A stretch of DNA of 64,000 bases from Bacteroidales bacterium (GCA_015060325.1 SUYQ01000002.1:62001-126000); one strand, 5' to 3'; shown: positions 26,096 to 36,029, counted from the first letter of the stretch. Numbers and translations: made by a program. Notes: generated by a model not told the origin, from the letters alone.

Positions 26096-27523
26096 ATGAG
26101 AACTTCCCTATTTTCTGCTTTCGCAGCAATCCTTGCAGCCGCATTGCTGACATCATGCGGCACTCAGAAGGACAGCAATGATTTCGGATATGAAATCAAG
26201 GACAGAGTGATTGTATACAACACTCCGGAGCGTCCGTCCGATCAGATCTCAATGATCGGATTTGCAGTCGATCCGATAGACACCGTCAGGGTCGGATTCA
26301 TCGGACTTGGCATGCGCGGACCGAGCGCAATCGACCGCTTTACGTACATTGACGGAGTCGAGATCACCGCCATCTGCGACCTCTATCCGGAGAAGATTGA
26401 GCCGGTGCAGAGACTGCTGGAGCGCCGCGGTAAGGCGCGCGCTGCCGAATACAGCGGCGAAGACGGCTGGAAGAAACTCTGCGAGAGGGAGGACATAGAC
26501 CTTGTATATATAGTGACGCCTTGGCTCACCCATGTACCTATGTCTGTATATGCTATGGAGCATGGCAAGCATGTCGCAGTGGAGGTCCCTGCAGCCGTGA
26601 GCGTCGAGGAATGCTGGCAGCTGGTCAACACGGCAGAAAGGACGAGACGCCACTGCATGATGCTCGAGAACTGCGTCTACGACTTCTTCGAACTCACCAC
26701 TCTCAATATGGCCCAGCAGGGTCTCTTCGGCGAGATCATACACACTGAAGGAGCCTACATCCACAACCTCGATCCTTTCTGGGACGAGTACCAGGATAAC
26801 TGGAGATATGAATACAACAAGCAGCATCGAGGCGACATCTATCCTACCCATGGAATGGGTCCGGCATGCTGGGCTCTGAACATCCATCGCGGAGACCGCA
26901 TGAAGACCCTCATCGCCATGGACACCGACGCTTTCAACGGAAAGAAACTGGCACAGAAACATGGAGAGGAGTCATATCTGAACGGAGACCACACCACCAC
27001 TCTCATCCGCACCGAGAAAGGAAAGACCATCGAGATCCAGCACAATGTCGTGACTCCGCGTCCGTACAACCGCATGTATCAGGTAGAAGGCACCGAGGGA
27101 TTTGCAAACAAATATCCTAATGAAGGGTTCTCCATCCGTACCATGGGAAGACAGATCGAGGGAACAGAGGAAGGAAAGGCTCTGTTCGAGAATCTGGACG
27201 GTGAGGCCTATGTAAGCAGGGAGATGCGCGATGCCCTTATGTCTGAATATCAGCATCCTATCACCCGCGAAGGCTCCCTTGTGGAGACCGCAAAGAGAGT
27301 CGGAGGCCACGGAGGCATGGACTTCATCATGGACTATCGCCTGATCTACTGTCTCAGGAACGGCCTTCCTCTTGACCAGGATGTATACGATGCTGCAGAG
27401 TGGTCATGCCTGGGCGAACTCACAAGAGTTTCGATAGAAAACGGAAACAAGCCTGTGGAGATGCCTGACTTCACACGCGGAGACTGGGACAAACTCGACG
27501 GACTCAAATTATACATCAAATAA
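26096..27523 (+). CDS. Gfo/Idh/MocA-type lipoprotein, GH109-like
   Basis: 475 residues. A lipoprotein signal (lipobox LTSC, about Cys20) is followed by a Rossmann domain with VGFIGLGMRG and a C-terminal alpha/beta domain. YIVTPWLTHVPMSVYAMEHGKHVAVEVP and the segment HNLDPFWDEYQDNWRYEYNK closely resemble glycoside hydrolase family 109 enzymes (NAD-dependent alpha-N-acetylgalactosaminidases). Its exported lipoprotein form fits hydrolase rather than metabolic oxidoreductase use. The stop overlaps the next start (TAATG). Confidence 0.8.
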   Translation: MRTSLFSAFAAILAAALLTSCGTQKDSNDFGYEIKDRVIVYNTPERPSDQISMIGFAVDPIDTVRVGFIGLGMRGPSAIDRFTYIDGVEITAICDLYPEKIEPVQRLLERRGKARAAEYSGEDGWKKLCEREDIDLVYIVTPWLTHVPMSVYAMEHGKHVAVEVPAAVSVEECWQLVNTAERTRRHCMMLENCVYDFFELTTLNMAQQGLFGEIIHTEGAYIHNLDPFWDEYQDNWRYEYNKQHRGDIYPTHGMGPACWALNIHRGDRMKTLIAMDTDAFNGKKLAQKHGEESYLNGDHTTTLIRTEKGKTIEIQHNVVTPRPYNRMYQVEGTEGFANKYPNEGFSIRTMGRQIEGTEEGKALFENLDGEAYVSREMRDALMSEYQHPITREGSLVETAKRVGGHGGMDFIMDYRLIYCLRNGLPLDQDVYDAAEWSCLGELTRVSIENGNKPVEMPDFTRGDWDKLDGLKLYIK

Positions 27524-28152
27524 TGAAGATACAATCAACATATCTCTCAGACATTGAGAATAAGACATTCGAGGACATCCTCGACACTATAGCAGAAAGT
27601 CAGGAATATCCTCTGTCATGCGTTAACTGGAAGGCTTTTCCATATGCACCCGAGGTCAGTTTCCATGTCGCACATACCGACAAGGCACTCATAGTGCTGT
27701 TCGATGTGAAGGAAGACCATGTACGTGCCGTGAGTCTTGAGGCCAACGGACCGGTGTGGGAAGACAGTTGCGTGGAAATATTCCTCTCCGTACCTGGCAA
27801 GGAAGGATATTTCAACTTCGAGACCAACTGCATAGGTACCTCGCTGGCAGCATACAGACGGTCAAAGACAGATGCAGACATGTTCAGCCCGGAGCAGATG
27901 GAGCAGATCGGCACTGTCGCTTCGCTTCCTCATGAAGCCATCGACAAGCAGAGCGAAGGACAGGAATGGAGCATGCTGAAGATCATACCATTCTCGCTGC
28001 TGGGACTCTCTGAAAAGCCTGCAATGCTGAAAGGAAACTTCTACAAGTGCGGAGACAAGTGCGCGCAGCCGCATTTTCTGAGTTGGGCGCCTATAGACCT
28101 TCCGGAGCCGAACTTCCACTGCACGGAATTCTTTGGAGAAATCACATTTTAA
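27523..28152 (+). CDS. Carbohydrate-binding family 9-like protein
   Basis: 209 residues without a signal peptide. The beta-sandwich signature WEDSCVEIFLSVPGKEGYFNFETNCIGT, preceded by VSFHVAHTDKALIVLFDVKE, identifies the CBM9-like/DOMON-like family found in many Bacteroidetes. The C-terminus contains YKCGDKCAQPHFLSWAPI. It is translationally coupled to the GH109-like gene, so both probably act on the same glycan. Binding specificity is unknown. Confidence 0.8.
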   Translation: MKIQSTYLSDIENKTFEDILDTIAESQEYPLSCVNWKAFPYAPEVSFHVAHTDKALIVLFDVKEDHVRAVSLEANGPVWEDSCVEIFLSVPGKEGYFNFETNCIGTSLAAYRRSKTDADMFSPEQMEQIGTVASLPHEAIDKQSEGQEWSMLKIIPFSLLGLSEKPAMLKGNFYKCGDKCAQPHFLSWAPIDLPEPNFHCTEFFGEITF

Positions 28153-28200
28153 CACTTTCGCTAATGCTCAAGCGGCAAGCCCATTGCGACCGAGCCGCCA

Positions 28201-28240
28201 CACTGTCATTTCGAGCGAGCGAAGCGAGACGAGAAATCTA
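28201..28240 (+). repeat. Hairpin repeat, single complete copy
   Basis: CTGTCATTTCGAGCGAGCGA then AGCGAGACGAGAAATCTA; folds as ATTTC-GA-GC-GA-GC-GAA-GC-GA-G(A)C-GA-GAAAT. It lies 11 bp before the next ATG. Confidence 0.85.
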
Positions 28241-28251
28241 ATATCATAAAT

Positions 28252-29322
28252 ATGGACACCAAACTTCTAACCATCGCCAACCAATTCGCCTTGGAAGGCA
28301 CAATAGCAGAGATCAAACCCCTCGGAGAAGGCTTCATCAACGACACATTCGTCGTAAAGACTGTAGATGACGCCCCGAACTACATCCTCCAACGCAAGAA
28401 CCATGTCATCTTCCCTGACGTTCCCGGCATGATGGAGAACATCAAGGCCGTTACAGAGCACATCAAGGCCAAGGTAGCTGACCCGCTCCGCGAGACGCTT
28501 ACCGTGATTCCGGCAAAGGATGGAAAGCTCTATGTTCAGGAAGGTGAGAACTATTGGGCAGTATGCCTGTTCATTCCGGGAACCACATCACCAGTACGTG
28601 CCGACACTCCGGAGCTGGCATATCAGGGAGGTCTGGGTACAGGACGCTTTCAGGCACTGCTCGCAGACTTCAACAAACCGTTGAACGAGACAATCAAGGG
28701 ATTCCACAACATCCGCTGGCGTTTCCAGCAGTGGGACGAAACCATCGCCGCAGACCCAGTCGGACGCGTTGCACAGCTGCAGGAAGAGATTTCATGGATA
28801 GAGTCACGCAGAAAAGAGATGCTTGACTTCTGGTCTCTCGTCGAGGACGGCACCATACCTATGCACGTGACCCACAACGACACCAAGATCAGCAACATCC
28901 TCTTCAACGAGTCGGACGGAAGCATGCTCTGCATGATAGACCTTGACACTGTGATGTCTTCGACCTCACTTAACGACTTCGGAGACGCCATCCGCTCCTA
29001 CACCAACACCGGAGCCGAGGATGACAGGAATCTTGACAATGTCGGAATGAATCTCGAAATGTTCAAGGCATATGCTGAAGGCTATCTCCATGAGCAGAAG
29101 GCGTCAATGGTACAGAGCGAACTTGACTGGCTGGCCTTCTCAGCAAGATACATCACCTTCGAGCAGGTGCTCCGCTTCCTGATGGACTATATCGACGGAG
29201 ACAAGTACTACAAGACAGCTTATCCAGAGCACAACCTCGTCCGCACACACGCCCAGTACAAGCTCCTCCAGAGCATGGAACAGCAGTACGACGAGATGTG
29301 CCGGATTATACAGGCTATATAA
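28252..29322 (+). CDS. Aminoglycoside phosphotransferase-fold sugar kinase (NahK-like)
   Basis: 356 residues. The phosphotransferase motif HNDTKISNILF (about residue 206) and the metal-binding MIDLDTV follow the APH kinase pattern, and N-terminal PLGEGFINDTFVV is the nucleotide-binding loop region. The sequence is most like N-acetylhexosamine 1-kinases and related bacterial sugar kinases. With GH109 and CBM9-like genes just upstream, phosphorylation of a released N-acetylhexosamine is a reasonable inference. The substrate is unproven. Confidence 0.78.
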   Translation: MDTKLLTIANQFALEGTIAEIKPLGEGFINDTFVVKTVDDAPNYILQRKNHVIFPDVPGMMENIKAVTEHIKAKVADPLRETLTVIPAKDGKLYVQEGENYWAVCLFIPGTTSPVRADTPELAYQGGLGTGRFQALLADFNKPLNETIKGFHNIRWRFQQWDETIAADPVGRVAQLQEEISWIESRRKEMLDFWSLVEDGTIPMHVTHNDTKISNILFNESDGSMLCMIDLDTVMSSTSLNDFGDAIRSYTNTGAEDDRNLDNVGMNLEMFKAYAEGYLHEQKASMVQSELDWLAFSARYITFEQVLRFLMDYIDGDKYYKTAYPEHNLVRTHAQYKLLQSMEQQYDEMCRIIQAI

Positions 29323-29325
29323 AAT

Positions 29326-29433
29326 GTGCCCGGTAGTATTTTTTGCTTACCACCGAGCACCATAACCAAGCTTTAAAACACTTATATGCCATATAGGTGT
29401 GCTCGGTAGTCAGCCAATTTGACTACCGAGCAC
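29326..29433. terminator. Two hairpins between convergent genes (bidirectional terminator)
   Basis: Hairpin A pairs GTGCCCGGTAG with a near-complement ending CCGAGCAC (29326-29360). Hairpin B is a strong 15-bp stem, GTGCTCGGTAGTCA ... TGACTACCGAGCAC (29399-29433), followed by ATTTTTATT. The arms of A and B are related, so they may be a duplicated unit. Confidence 0.8.
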
Positions 29434-29437
29434 ATTT

Positions 29438-30871
29438 TTATTCGTTTGCCATCGCTTCTTCCACATCAGCAGACAGGATCGGAAGGCGACGTGAGCCTAG
29501 GCGACGGGCTCCGTCCGGTGTCACAAGGATGTCATCTTCCAGTCTGACACCACCGAAGTCATAGTATCCGGTAAGCTTCTCATAATTCACGAAGCCCTTG
29601 TCGGTGCCTTCACGCTTCCACTGCTCGATGAGCGCAGGGATGAAATACAGACCCGGCTCGTCGGTCACCACATGACCCGGCTCGAGACGGCGTGCCATTC
29701 TGAGGTTTCCGAGTCCGAGAAGCGGATGACGCTTCTGGTCCTCTGCGTATCCGACATAGTTCTCTCCCAGATCCTCCATATCATGCACATCGATTCCCAT
29801 ATTGTGTCCCAGACCGTGAGGCATGAAGAGACCGGAAATACCCAGAGGAAGCATCTCGTCCACATCTCCACGCACCAGATCCAGCGATTTGAGTCCCTCC
29901 AGAAGGAAACGTGCCGTAGCATAGTGCACATCCCAGTATGTCGTCCCTGGCATGACCAGACTGTATGCATAGTCGTTTGCCTGCTGCACTATATCATATA
30001 CTTCACGTTGCTTGGTGGTAAACTTACCGCTACATGGATATGTACGGGTAAAGTCTGAAGCATAATGAGCATTGCTCTCTGCACCGGCATCAACGAGCAG
30101 CAGGCGGCCTGGAGTGATGACCTGATGGTGGCTGTGATTATGCAGAGTCTCGCCGTTCTGGGAAAGGATGGTAATGAATGACGGACCCCATCCATGCGAC
30201 AGTGTCACTCCCTCCATTCTGCCGACTATATCCTGCTCCCACATTCCCAGCTTACATCCTCTGCGGGCCTCCGTGTGCATCAGATAGCCCAGATCCGCAG
30301 CCTTGTCAAGTTCTTCGATCTCACATTGCTCCTTTATCAGACGCATCGAAATGACCGACTTGACAAGTTCTTCAGAAGCATGACGGCCGCCGTCTGCCAT
30401 CGGAGCCACCCTGCGGACATCCGCATTAGGAATTCCTGTCAGCTCCGCAAGCTTCATCTGATTGTAGTAACGTGACGGCGGAAGGAAATGGACCTGACGG
30501 CCGGCAGCTACTGCTGCAGTTACGGCTTTGTCAAATTCCGCCAGCGGCGCTGCTGACGGGCAGCCGACGGCCGCAGCCTTTGAAGCGACTGTAGGCTGAG
30601 GTCCCATCCAGATGATGTCGTCGATGTCCACATCATTGCCATAAAAATGCTCCTCCGCGCTATCCAGGTCGAGTATGGCGGCGAACCAAGGCTCATCAAT
30701 GCCCCAATAATATATGAAACTGCCGTCCTGACGGAACTTGTAGTCGTTGCCACGATAATTTATAGGAACTTCTACGTTACCTACGAACACAGCTATTCCG
30801 TGTGCTCCACGTGCCGCCATCCTCTCGACGAGGACGCGGCGACGGTTTGAATATACTTCTGAATTGAACAT
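29438..30871 (-). CDS. Xaa-Pro aminopeptidase (aminopeptidase P family)
   Basis: 477 residues. An N-terminal creatinase-like domain (about 1-175) precedes the pita-bread metallopeptidase domain. All five dinuclear-metal ligands are visible in order: LLVDAGAE, SDFTRTYP, PHGLGHNMGIDVHD, DEPGLYF and GGVRLEDDILVT. It removes the N-terminal residue from peptides with proline in second position, in the cytosol. It stands alone between convergent and divergent neighbours. Confidence 0.93.
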   Translation of the reverse strand: MFNSEVYSNRRRVLVERMAARGAHGIAVFVGNVEVPINYRGNDYKFRQDGSFIYYWGIDEPWFAAILDLDSAEEHFYGNDVDIDDIIWMGPQPTVASKAAAVGCPSAAPLAEFDKAVTAAVAAGRQVHFLPPSRYYNQMKLAELTGIPNADVRRVAPMADGGRHASEELVKSVISMRLIKEQCEIEELDKAADLGYLMHTEARRGCKLGMWEQDIVGRMEGVTLSHGWGPSFITILSQNGETLHNHSHHQVITPGRLLLVDAGAESNAHYASDFTRTYPCSGKFTTKQREVYDIVQQANDYAYSLVMPGTTYWDVHYATARFLLEGLKSLDLVRGDVDEMLPLGISGLFMPHGLGHNMGIDVHDMEDLGENYVGYAEDQKRHPLLGLGNLRMARRLEPGHVVTDEPGLYFIPALIEQWKREGTDKGFVNYEKLTGYYDFGGVRLEDDILVTPDGARRLGSRRLPILSADVEEAMANE

Positions 30872-30904
30872 ATTGTTGAATTTTGATTGTTCTTTTTAGT
30901 GTAA

Positions 30905-30972
30905 AGATCCTTCGCTTCGCTCAGGATGACAGGAGGGGGCTCAGGATGACAGTAGGGGGATCAGGATGACAG
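30905..30972 (-). repeat. Hairpin repeat array: one complete and two truncated copies
   Basis: On the minus strand the complete copy (30905-30931) is ATCCT-GA-GC-GAA-GC-GA-AGGAT. Two truncated left halves (CTGTCATCCTGAGC, CTGTCATCCTGA) lie on its TGTC side, the same layout as at 17091. Confidence 0.8.
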
Positions 30973-30973
30973 A

Positions 30974-32401
30974 TCAGCGTATTCCACACACCTGAGTGTA
31001 AAAGACATATGCCTTCTTTTCGGCGGTAAACGAAAGCTTGAGGTATTTTGCATCGGAAGGAAGATTGTCAAATGTGACATGATCCACAAATGCATCATGG
31101 TTGGTATTCGCCCACACAGGAGTGTCCTTTATCTGATGCAGGGACCATTTCTTACCGTCCTTTGAAACGAAAAGGAAAAGCTTTGCAGGAGGCACGATGT
31201 TGTCCTTGTGACAGTTCAGCATGCGCACATCAAAAGATTTGAAATCCTTATCGAGCTTTACCTTGAACTCATGAGTGCCAGGCTTGCATATCACCCATCC
31301 CTTGTCTGAAGGATCCTCCTTAGGGCAAGAGGATTCCGAACTCATGTACTGCTGGGATGCAGCCCAGTATCCATCGCCTTCAAGCCATGCCATATAATCC
31401 TCATAAGCCTTGGCAGACCAATACGGCTGGCCCAGCTGATACTGAGAGTCCGGCTTTTCAAACAGGCCGCAGATGACGAATGAGATTATCTTCTCGGCAC
31501 CTCCCTCGGTAGCTGCCACCATCTGGGCAAGCAGGCGTGGGAAAGGAGCCGGGATCAAGGCTGATGAACGGTCGTTTGTGCCTTCCTCCCATGCGAAAGA
31601 CTCGCAATTTGCCCACATCTCGATGCCGGTCTTGTCATGGATCGCACGGAGTTTCTTCCAGTTCTCACGAAGACGTGTAAGAGGATATCTTTCACGAACG
31701 CATCCGATCTCGTCCTGATATGCGATGATGTCCACCTTGAGACGTGCTATCTGCTGCTCATAACGAGGGTCATCAAAATCAGAATTGAATATGCCGTATG
31801 GGGAAATCATTATCCTTGCCTCCGGAGTAAGCTCGCGTGCACGTGCAGCGAGAGCATTCACAGCCTCCACTGCATAGTCCGTCAGCACCGGACCGAAACA
31901 GTCCTCGACAGGCAGATACCATCCATGGAATGCCGGATGGTCTCCATAAAGACCTGCCAGTTCCTCCATCATCTCTATCTGACGGCCCTTGATGGCCGGA
32001 TCACGCAGATTATCGTCCTGATCCTTGGCCCATCCGGTACTCATGAACACCTTCATGCCATGCTTCGCAGCCGCATCCATGATCGCATCCACAGGGCTCT
32101 GACGCCACTGAGGATAGTGCCACTCCATAAGTTTTGACGGATAATACGCCTTGCATTCGTTCGCCACCGACATGAACACCAGATACTCCATACCCATCTC
32201 CTTCATCTCTTCTACCTTCGCCGCCCACATGGCAGGATCGGTATTGTCGATGAATTGAGGATTGGTATACTTGTTACGCACGTCCTGATATGGAAGATTT
32301 ATGAATGTTCCTGTAATAGGCAGACACTGGGCGGACACCGTACGGGCCGCTCCGACAATCATAAGCACTGCAAGCAATGCACGACAAAATGCTTTTCTCA
32401 T
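30974..32401 (-). CDS. Secreted DUF4434 glycoside hydrolase-like protein with C-terminal beta-sandwich
   Basis: The track frame starts at 32692 in the neighbouring divergent gene. The ATG at 32401 opens a signal peptide (MRKAFCRALLAVLMIVGAARTVSA) and gives 475 residues. Residues about 28-320 resemble the DUF4434 TIM-barrel (PITGTFINLPYQDVRNKYTN, MKEMGMEYLVFMSVAN, VFMSTGWAKDQD). Residues about 340-475 look like an F5/8-type discoidin module. The family is thought to be glycosidase-like; no activity can be claimed. Confidence 0.8.
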   Translation of the reverse strand: MRKAFCRALLAVLMIVGAARTVSAQCLPITGTFINLPYQDVRNKYTNPQFIDNTDPAMWAAKVEEMKEMGMEYLVFMSVANECKAYYPSKLMEWHYPQWRQSPVDAIMDAAAKHGMKVFMSTGWAKDQDDNLRDPAIKGRQIEMMEELAGLYGDHPAFHGWYLPVEDCFGPVLTDYAVEAVNALAARARELTPEARIMISPYGIFNSDFDDPRYEQQIARLKVDIIAYQDEIGCVRERYPLTRLRENWKKLRAIHDKTGIEMWANCESFAWEEGTNDRSSALIPAPFPRLLAQMVAATEGGAEKIISFVICGLFEKPDSQYQLGQPYWSAKAYEDYMAWLEGDGYWAASQQYMSSESSCPKEDPSDKGWVICKPGTHEFKVKLDKDFKSFDVRMLNCHKDNIVPPAKLFLFVSKDGKKWSLHQIKDTPVWANTNHDAFVDHVTFDNLPSDAKYLKLSFTAEKKAYVFYTQVCGIR

Positions 32402-32421
32402 AACATGTATGGGTTGATTCA

Positions 32422-32449
32422 CAAATTTAAATAATAATTGATAACTTTG
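32422..32449. promoter_or_regulatory. Divergent -7 boxes for the DUF4434 and epimerase genes
   Basis: On the minus strand TAAATTTG (32429-32422) and on the plus strand TAACTTTG (32442-32449) both match TAnnTTTG and face away from each other in the gap between the two start codons. Confidence 0.55.
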
Positions 32450-32474
32450 TGTGTTAACATATGAAAACTTCGAT

Positions 32475-33611
32475 ATGGACAGAAGAAATTTCCTGAAGAC
32501 GGCAGCAGTTCTCGGAGTTGCCGGAGCAAGCCTTCCCGGCCACAGCAGCCAGGCCATGGGCAGACTGGTCAACATCAACACCGGCACATCAAGGATGAAG
32601 CTCAGCTTCGCTCCATACGAGCTGCAGCTGAGGCACACCTTCACAGTCTCATCGTATTCGCGCAAGACGACCCCCGGAGTGCAGGTCCGCATTGACTATG
32701 AAGGCCATACCGGCTATGGAGAAGCATCCATGCCTCCATATCTGGGACAAAGCGTTGAAACTGTCACATCATTTCTTTCACGGGTTGACCTCAGTCAGTT
32801 CAACGACCCGTTCCAGCTGGACACGATCCTGGCCTATATAGACAGTCTTTCTCCAGGAGACGAGGCAGCCAAGGCAGCTGTAGACATCGCCCTGCACGAC
32901 CTTGTGGGCAAGCTGATGGGCCAGCCATGGTGGCGGATATGGGGACTGGATCCGTCAAAGACCCCGAACACGACATTCACCATCGGCATCGACACACCGG
33001 ACGTAGTCCGTCAGAAGACACGTGAATGCGCGGACAGATTCAAGATACTGAAAGTCAAGGTGGGTCTGGACAACGACAAGGAAATGATACAGACCATCCG
33101 TGAAATAACGGACCTCCCTCTGGCCGTTGATGCCAATCAGGGCTGGAAGGACAGGGAAAAGGCACTGGACGAGATCTTCTGGCTGAAGGAAAACGGCATC
33201 GTTATGGTGGAGCAGCCGATGGCCAAGGAGCGCATCGACGACAACGCATGGATCACCGAAAGGAGTCCGCTGCCTGTTTTCGCCGACGAGTCCATCAAGC
33301 GTCTTGCTGACATACCTTCGATCAAGGGTGCATATCACGGAATCAATATCAAGCTGATGAAATGTACCGGAATGCGAGAGGCATGGAAAATGGCCAACTA
33401 CGCACATGCAGAAGGTATGAGAGTGATGATCGGATGCATGACCGAGACCTCATGTGCAGTATCGGCAGCCGCTCAGCTCTCACCTGTCGCCGACTTCGCG
33501 GACCTCGACGGCAACCTGCTGATCACAAACGACCTCTTCCGCGGGATGGAGGTGGTCGACGGAAAGATAACACTCCCGGACAGACCGGGCATAGGACTGA
33601 TAAAACTATAG
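32475..33611 (+). CDS. Dipeptide epimerase, enolase superfamily, Tat-type leader
   Basis: I prefer ATG 32475 (MDRRNFLKTAAVLGVAGASL) over 32451, because it opens a twin-arginine signal directly; 378 residues. The muconate-lactonizing fold is clear: LKVKVGLD supplies the catalytic lysine, AVDANQ, VEQPM and FADESI the metal ligands, and NIKLMK the second lysine. These match L-Ala-D/L-Glu-type dipeptide epimerases, used in murein peptide recycling. Export by Tat is noteworthy for this enzyme. A GH2 gene follows 3 bp later. Confidence 0.85.
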   Translation: MDRRNFLKTAAVLGVAGASLPGHSSQAMGRLVNINTGTSRMKLSFAPYELQLRHTFTVSSYSRKTTPGVQVRIDYEGHTGYGEASMPPYLGQSVETVTSFLSRVDLSQFNDPFQLDTILAYIDSLSPGDEAAKAAVDIALHDLVGKLMGQPWWRIWGLDPSKTPNTTFTIGIDTPDVVRQKTRECADRFKILKVKVGLDNDKEMIQTIREITDLPLAVDANQGWKDREKALDEIFWLKENGIVMVEQPMAKERIDDNAWITERSPLPVFADESIKRLADIPSIKGAYHGINIKLMKCTGMREAWKMANYAHAEGMRVMIGCMTETSCAVSAAAQLSPVADFADLDGNLLITNDLFRGMEVVDGKITLPDRPGIGLIKL

Positions 33612-33614
33612 CCA

Positions 33615-36014
33615 ATGAAGAGAATCCTAATCCTGCTCATCAGCGCCTTCTGCGCCATGAGCCTTTCAGCTCAAAGCCAGCGCGAGCGCATCGCATTCGA
33701 CGACAACTGGCAGTTTGCATTCGGAGACGCCTCGTCACCTGCCAAGGACTTCGGCTGCGGAACCGAGTATTTCAACTACCTGACAAAGGCAGCTTCGATC
33801 CACAACGAAGGCCCTTATTCACCGAAGTTCGACGCATCGGGATGGAAGACTGTGGACCTTCCGCATGACTGGGTTGTCGACCTCCCATATGCAGAAGAAG
33901 CAAGCCACAGCCACGGATACAAGACAGTCGGCTTCAAATATCCCGAGACCAGCGTAGGCTGGTACAGAAAGACATTCACCGTCCCTGCCGAGGACTATGG
34001 CAAGCACATCTGGCTGCAGTTTGACGGCATCTTCCGCGATGCACGCATCTGGGTCAACGGCTTCTACCTCGGTCATGAGCCTAGCGGCTATGCGACCCAG
34101 GTCTATGACATTTCTGAATATCTCAACTATGGCGAAGAAAACATCGTCTGCGTACGTGCGGACGCGACTTTGGAAGAAGGCTGGTTCTACGAAGGAGCCG
34201 GCATCTACAGACACGTGTGGCTGAACAAGGCATCCAAGGTGAACGTTGCACCTTTCGGAACATTCGTGTATTCCGAATTTGCAGTGCCATACAGTCTTGA
34301 CTCAGAAGCAGGACCGGACCTTACCCTTGCATCCCTCAACATAGAGACCGAGGTTCAGAACATGGGAGCAGGTCCTGCAAGATATTCATTGAAGCACACT
34401 TTGGTCGATGCCGAGGGGAACGCTGTCTGCTCATGCGAGGCAGAAGGAGGCCTGATCCTGGCAAAGGAAACCCTCAAGACCCATGCGGCGATGCCGGTGG
34501 AGAACCCTCATCTCTGGAGCTGCGAAGACCCTTATCTCTACAAGGTCATCACCGAGGTATATGCAGACGGCAGCCTCACAGACACATATGAGACCGTAAC
34601 AGGTATCCGACACATAGCATTTGACAATGACCGCGGATTCCTTCTCAACGGCAAGGTCGTGAAACTCAAGGGAGTCAACATGCATCAGGACCATGCAGGA
34701 GTCGGCAGCGGCATCCCTGACGGTCTTCAGGAGTGGAGGCTTCTCCAGCTGAAGAAGTTCGGATGCAACGCATACCGTTCAAGCCACAACCCGATGACTC
34801 CTGAGATGATCGATGCATGCGACCGTCTCGGCATCCTTGTAATCGAGGAAAACCGTCTGACAGGAATCAACAAGGAGCATATCGAACTTCTGGAGCGCAT
34901 GATCCGCCGCGACAGAAACCATCCTTCCATAATACTCTGGAGCGCAGGAAACGAGGAATGGGGCATCGAGTGGAAGGAACTCGGCACCAGGATCGCCGAA
35001 AGCATGCGTGAATACTGCCACCGCTTCGACCCTACCCGTCTGATGACGGTGGCGTCAAGCAGCGGCCCGGCCATCCTCATCCCGGCAGATGTAGCTGGTT
35101 ACAATTATATCTTACAGAACCCTGTAGAGCAGCACCGCGCAGACTATCCTGAACGCTGCGCCCTCGGCTCGGAAGAGACCACAGGCTGCGGCACACGCGG
35201 AGTATATTTCAACATCACCGACGGTCGCCAGCCTTCTGCTGTAGACAGCGGAAACGGCCGCATGGCTGCGTTCAACCGCTACAAGCATGGTCCCGACAGC
35301 CTTTACAACTGTATCGAGAGAGGATGGAAGTTCTATGCAGAAAGAGACTACCTTGCAGGACTGTTCTACTGGACAGGATTCGACTACAGAGGCGAGCCTA
35401 ACCCTATGGTCTTCCCTGCAACAAGCTCGGAATTCGGCATCCTCGACTACTGCGGCTTCCCTAAGGACGAGGCATACTACCTCCAGTCGTGGTGGACTGA
35501 CGAGCCTGTGCTGCATATCCTTCCGCACTGGAATCTTGACGGCCATGAAGGCGAAAAGGTTTCTGTCTGGGTATACAGCAACTGCGACGAGGTACAGCTC
35601 ATCGTAAACGGCAAGAGACTCGGAAAGAAGAAGATGCCTGTCAACGGCCACCTGGAATGGGAGGCGACCTACAAGCCGGGATACGTCAAGGCAATCGGCT
35701 ACAGGAACGGCAAGGCAGTCATGTCGGAGCGCATCGAAACAACAGGAGCTCCTGAGTATCCGGTATGGAAATATGAGACAGTCGGAGACATCATCATAGC
35801 GACTGTGGAAATGTTTGATGGCAAGGGCCGCTTCGTCCCTACCGCCAACTGCGAACTGGAGTTCAGACCACGCACATCCGACTGGAAGATCCTCGGATGG
35901 GGCAATGGAGATCCAGCTTTCCAATACGTCGAAAGGCCTGTCGAAAAAGACGCAGACAGAATCAAAATACAAACTTTCAACGGCTGTGCTCAGGTCATTA
36001 TCCAAAAGAAGTAG
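33615..36014 (+). CDS. Glycoside hydrolase family 2 (beta-galactosidase-like)
   Basis: 799 residues with a signal peptide (MKRILILLISAFCAMSLSAQ). Domains: sugar-binding jelly roll (about 25-220, FRDARIWVNGFYLGHEPSGYA), immunoglobulin-like domain, then the TIM barrel with LKGVNMHQDHAGVG and YRSSHNPMTPEMID. The acid/base is Glu in SAGNEEWG (about 446) and the likely nucleophile is Glu in LGSEETTG (about 518). C-terminal Ig-like domains follow. The substrate (beta-galactoside, glucuronide or other) is not decided. It lies 3 bp from the epimerase gene. Confidence 0.9.
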   Translation: MKRILILLISAFCAMSLSAQSQRERIAFDDNWQFAFGDASSPAKDFGCGTEYFNYLTKAASIHNEGPYSPKFDASGWKTVDLPHDWVVDLPYAEEASHSHGYKTVGFKYPETSVGWYRKTFTVPAEDYGKHIWLQFDGIFRDARIWVNGFYLGHEPSGYATQVYDISEYLNYGEENIVCVRADATLEEGWFYEGAGIYRHVWLNKASKVNVAPFGTFVYSEFAVPYSLDSEAGPDLTLASLNIETEVQNMGAGPARYSLKHTLVDAEGNAVCSCEAEGGLILAKETLKTHAAMPVENPHLWSCEDPYLYKVITEVYADGSLTDTYETVTGIRHIAFDNDRGFLLNGKVVKLKGVNMHQDHAGVGSGIPDGLQEWRLLQLKKFGCNAYRSSHNPMTPEMIDACDRLGILVIEENRLTGINKEHIELLERMIRRDRNHPSIILWSAGNEEWGIEWKELGTRIAESMREYCHRFDPTRLMTVASSSGPAILIPADVAGYNYILQNPVEQHRADYPERCALGSEETTGCGTRGVYFNITDGRQPSAVDSGNGRMAAFNRYKHGPDSLYNCIERGWKFYAERDYLAGLFYWTGFDYRGEPNPMVFPATSSEFGILDYCGFPKDEAYYLQSWWTDEPVLHILPHWNLDGHEGEKVSVWVYSNCDEVQLIVNGKRLGKKKMPVNGHLEWEATYKPGYVKAIGYRNGKAVMSERIETTGAPEYPVWKYETVGDIIIATVEMFDGKGRFVPTANCELEFRPRTSDWKILGWGNGDPAFQYVERPVEKDADRIKIQTFNGCAQVIIQKK

Positions 36015-36022
36015 TATCTTTG
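36015..36022 (+). promoter_or_regulatory. -7 box directly after the GH2 stop
   Basis: TATCTTTG begins one base after the GH2 stop codon and ends 7 bp before the TonB receptor ATG. With the normal distance to the start site the mRNA would have almost no leader. Confidence 0.5.
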
Positions 36023-36029
36023 CGGGCTA

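Noticed and set aside
30974-32692. The 572-residue frame as given in the track
   Set aside because: Its first 97 codons overlap the divergent epimerase gene and its promoter. The signal peptide begins at 32401.
35112-36005. 297-residue minus-strand ORF opposite GH2
   Set aside because: Antisense shadow. The GH2 frame on the plus strand has catalytic motifs and a signal peptide.
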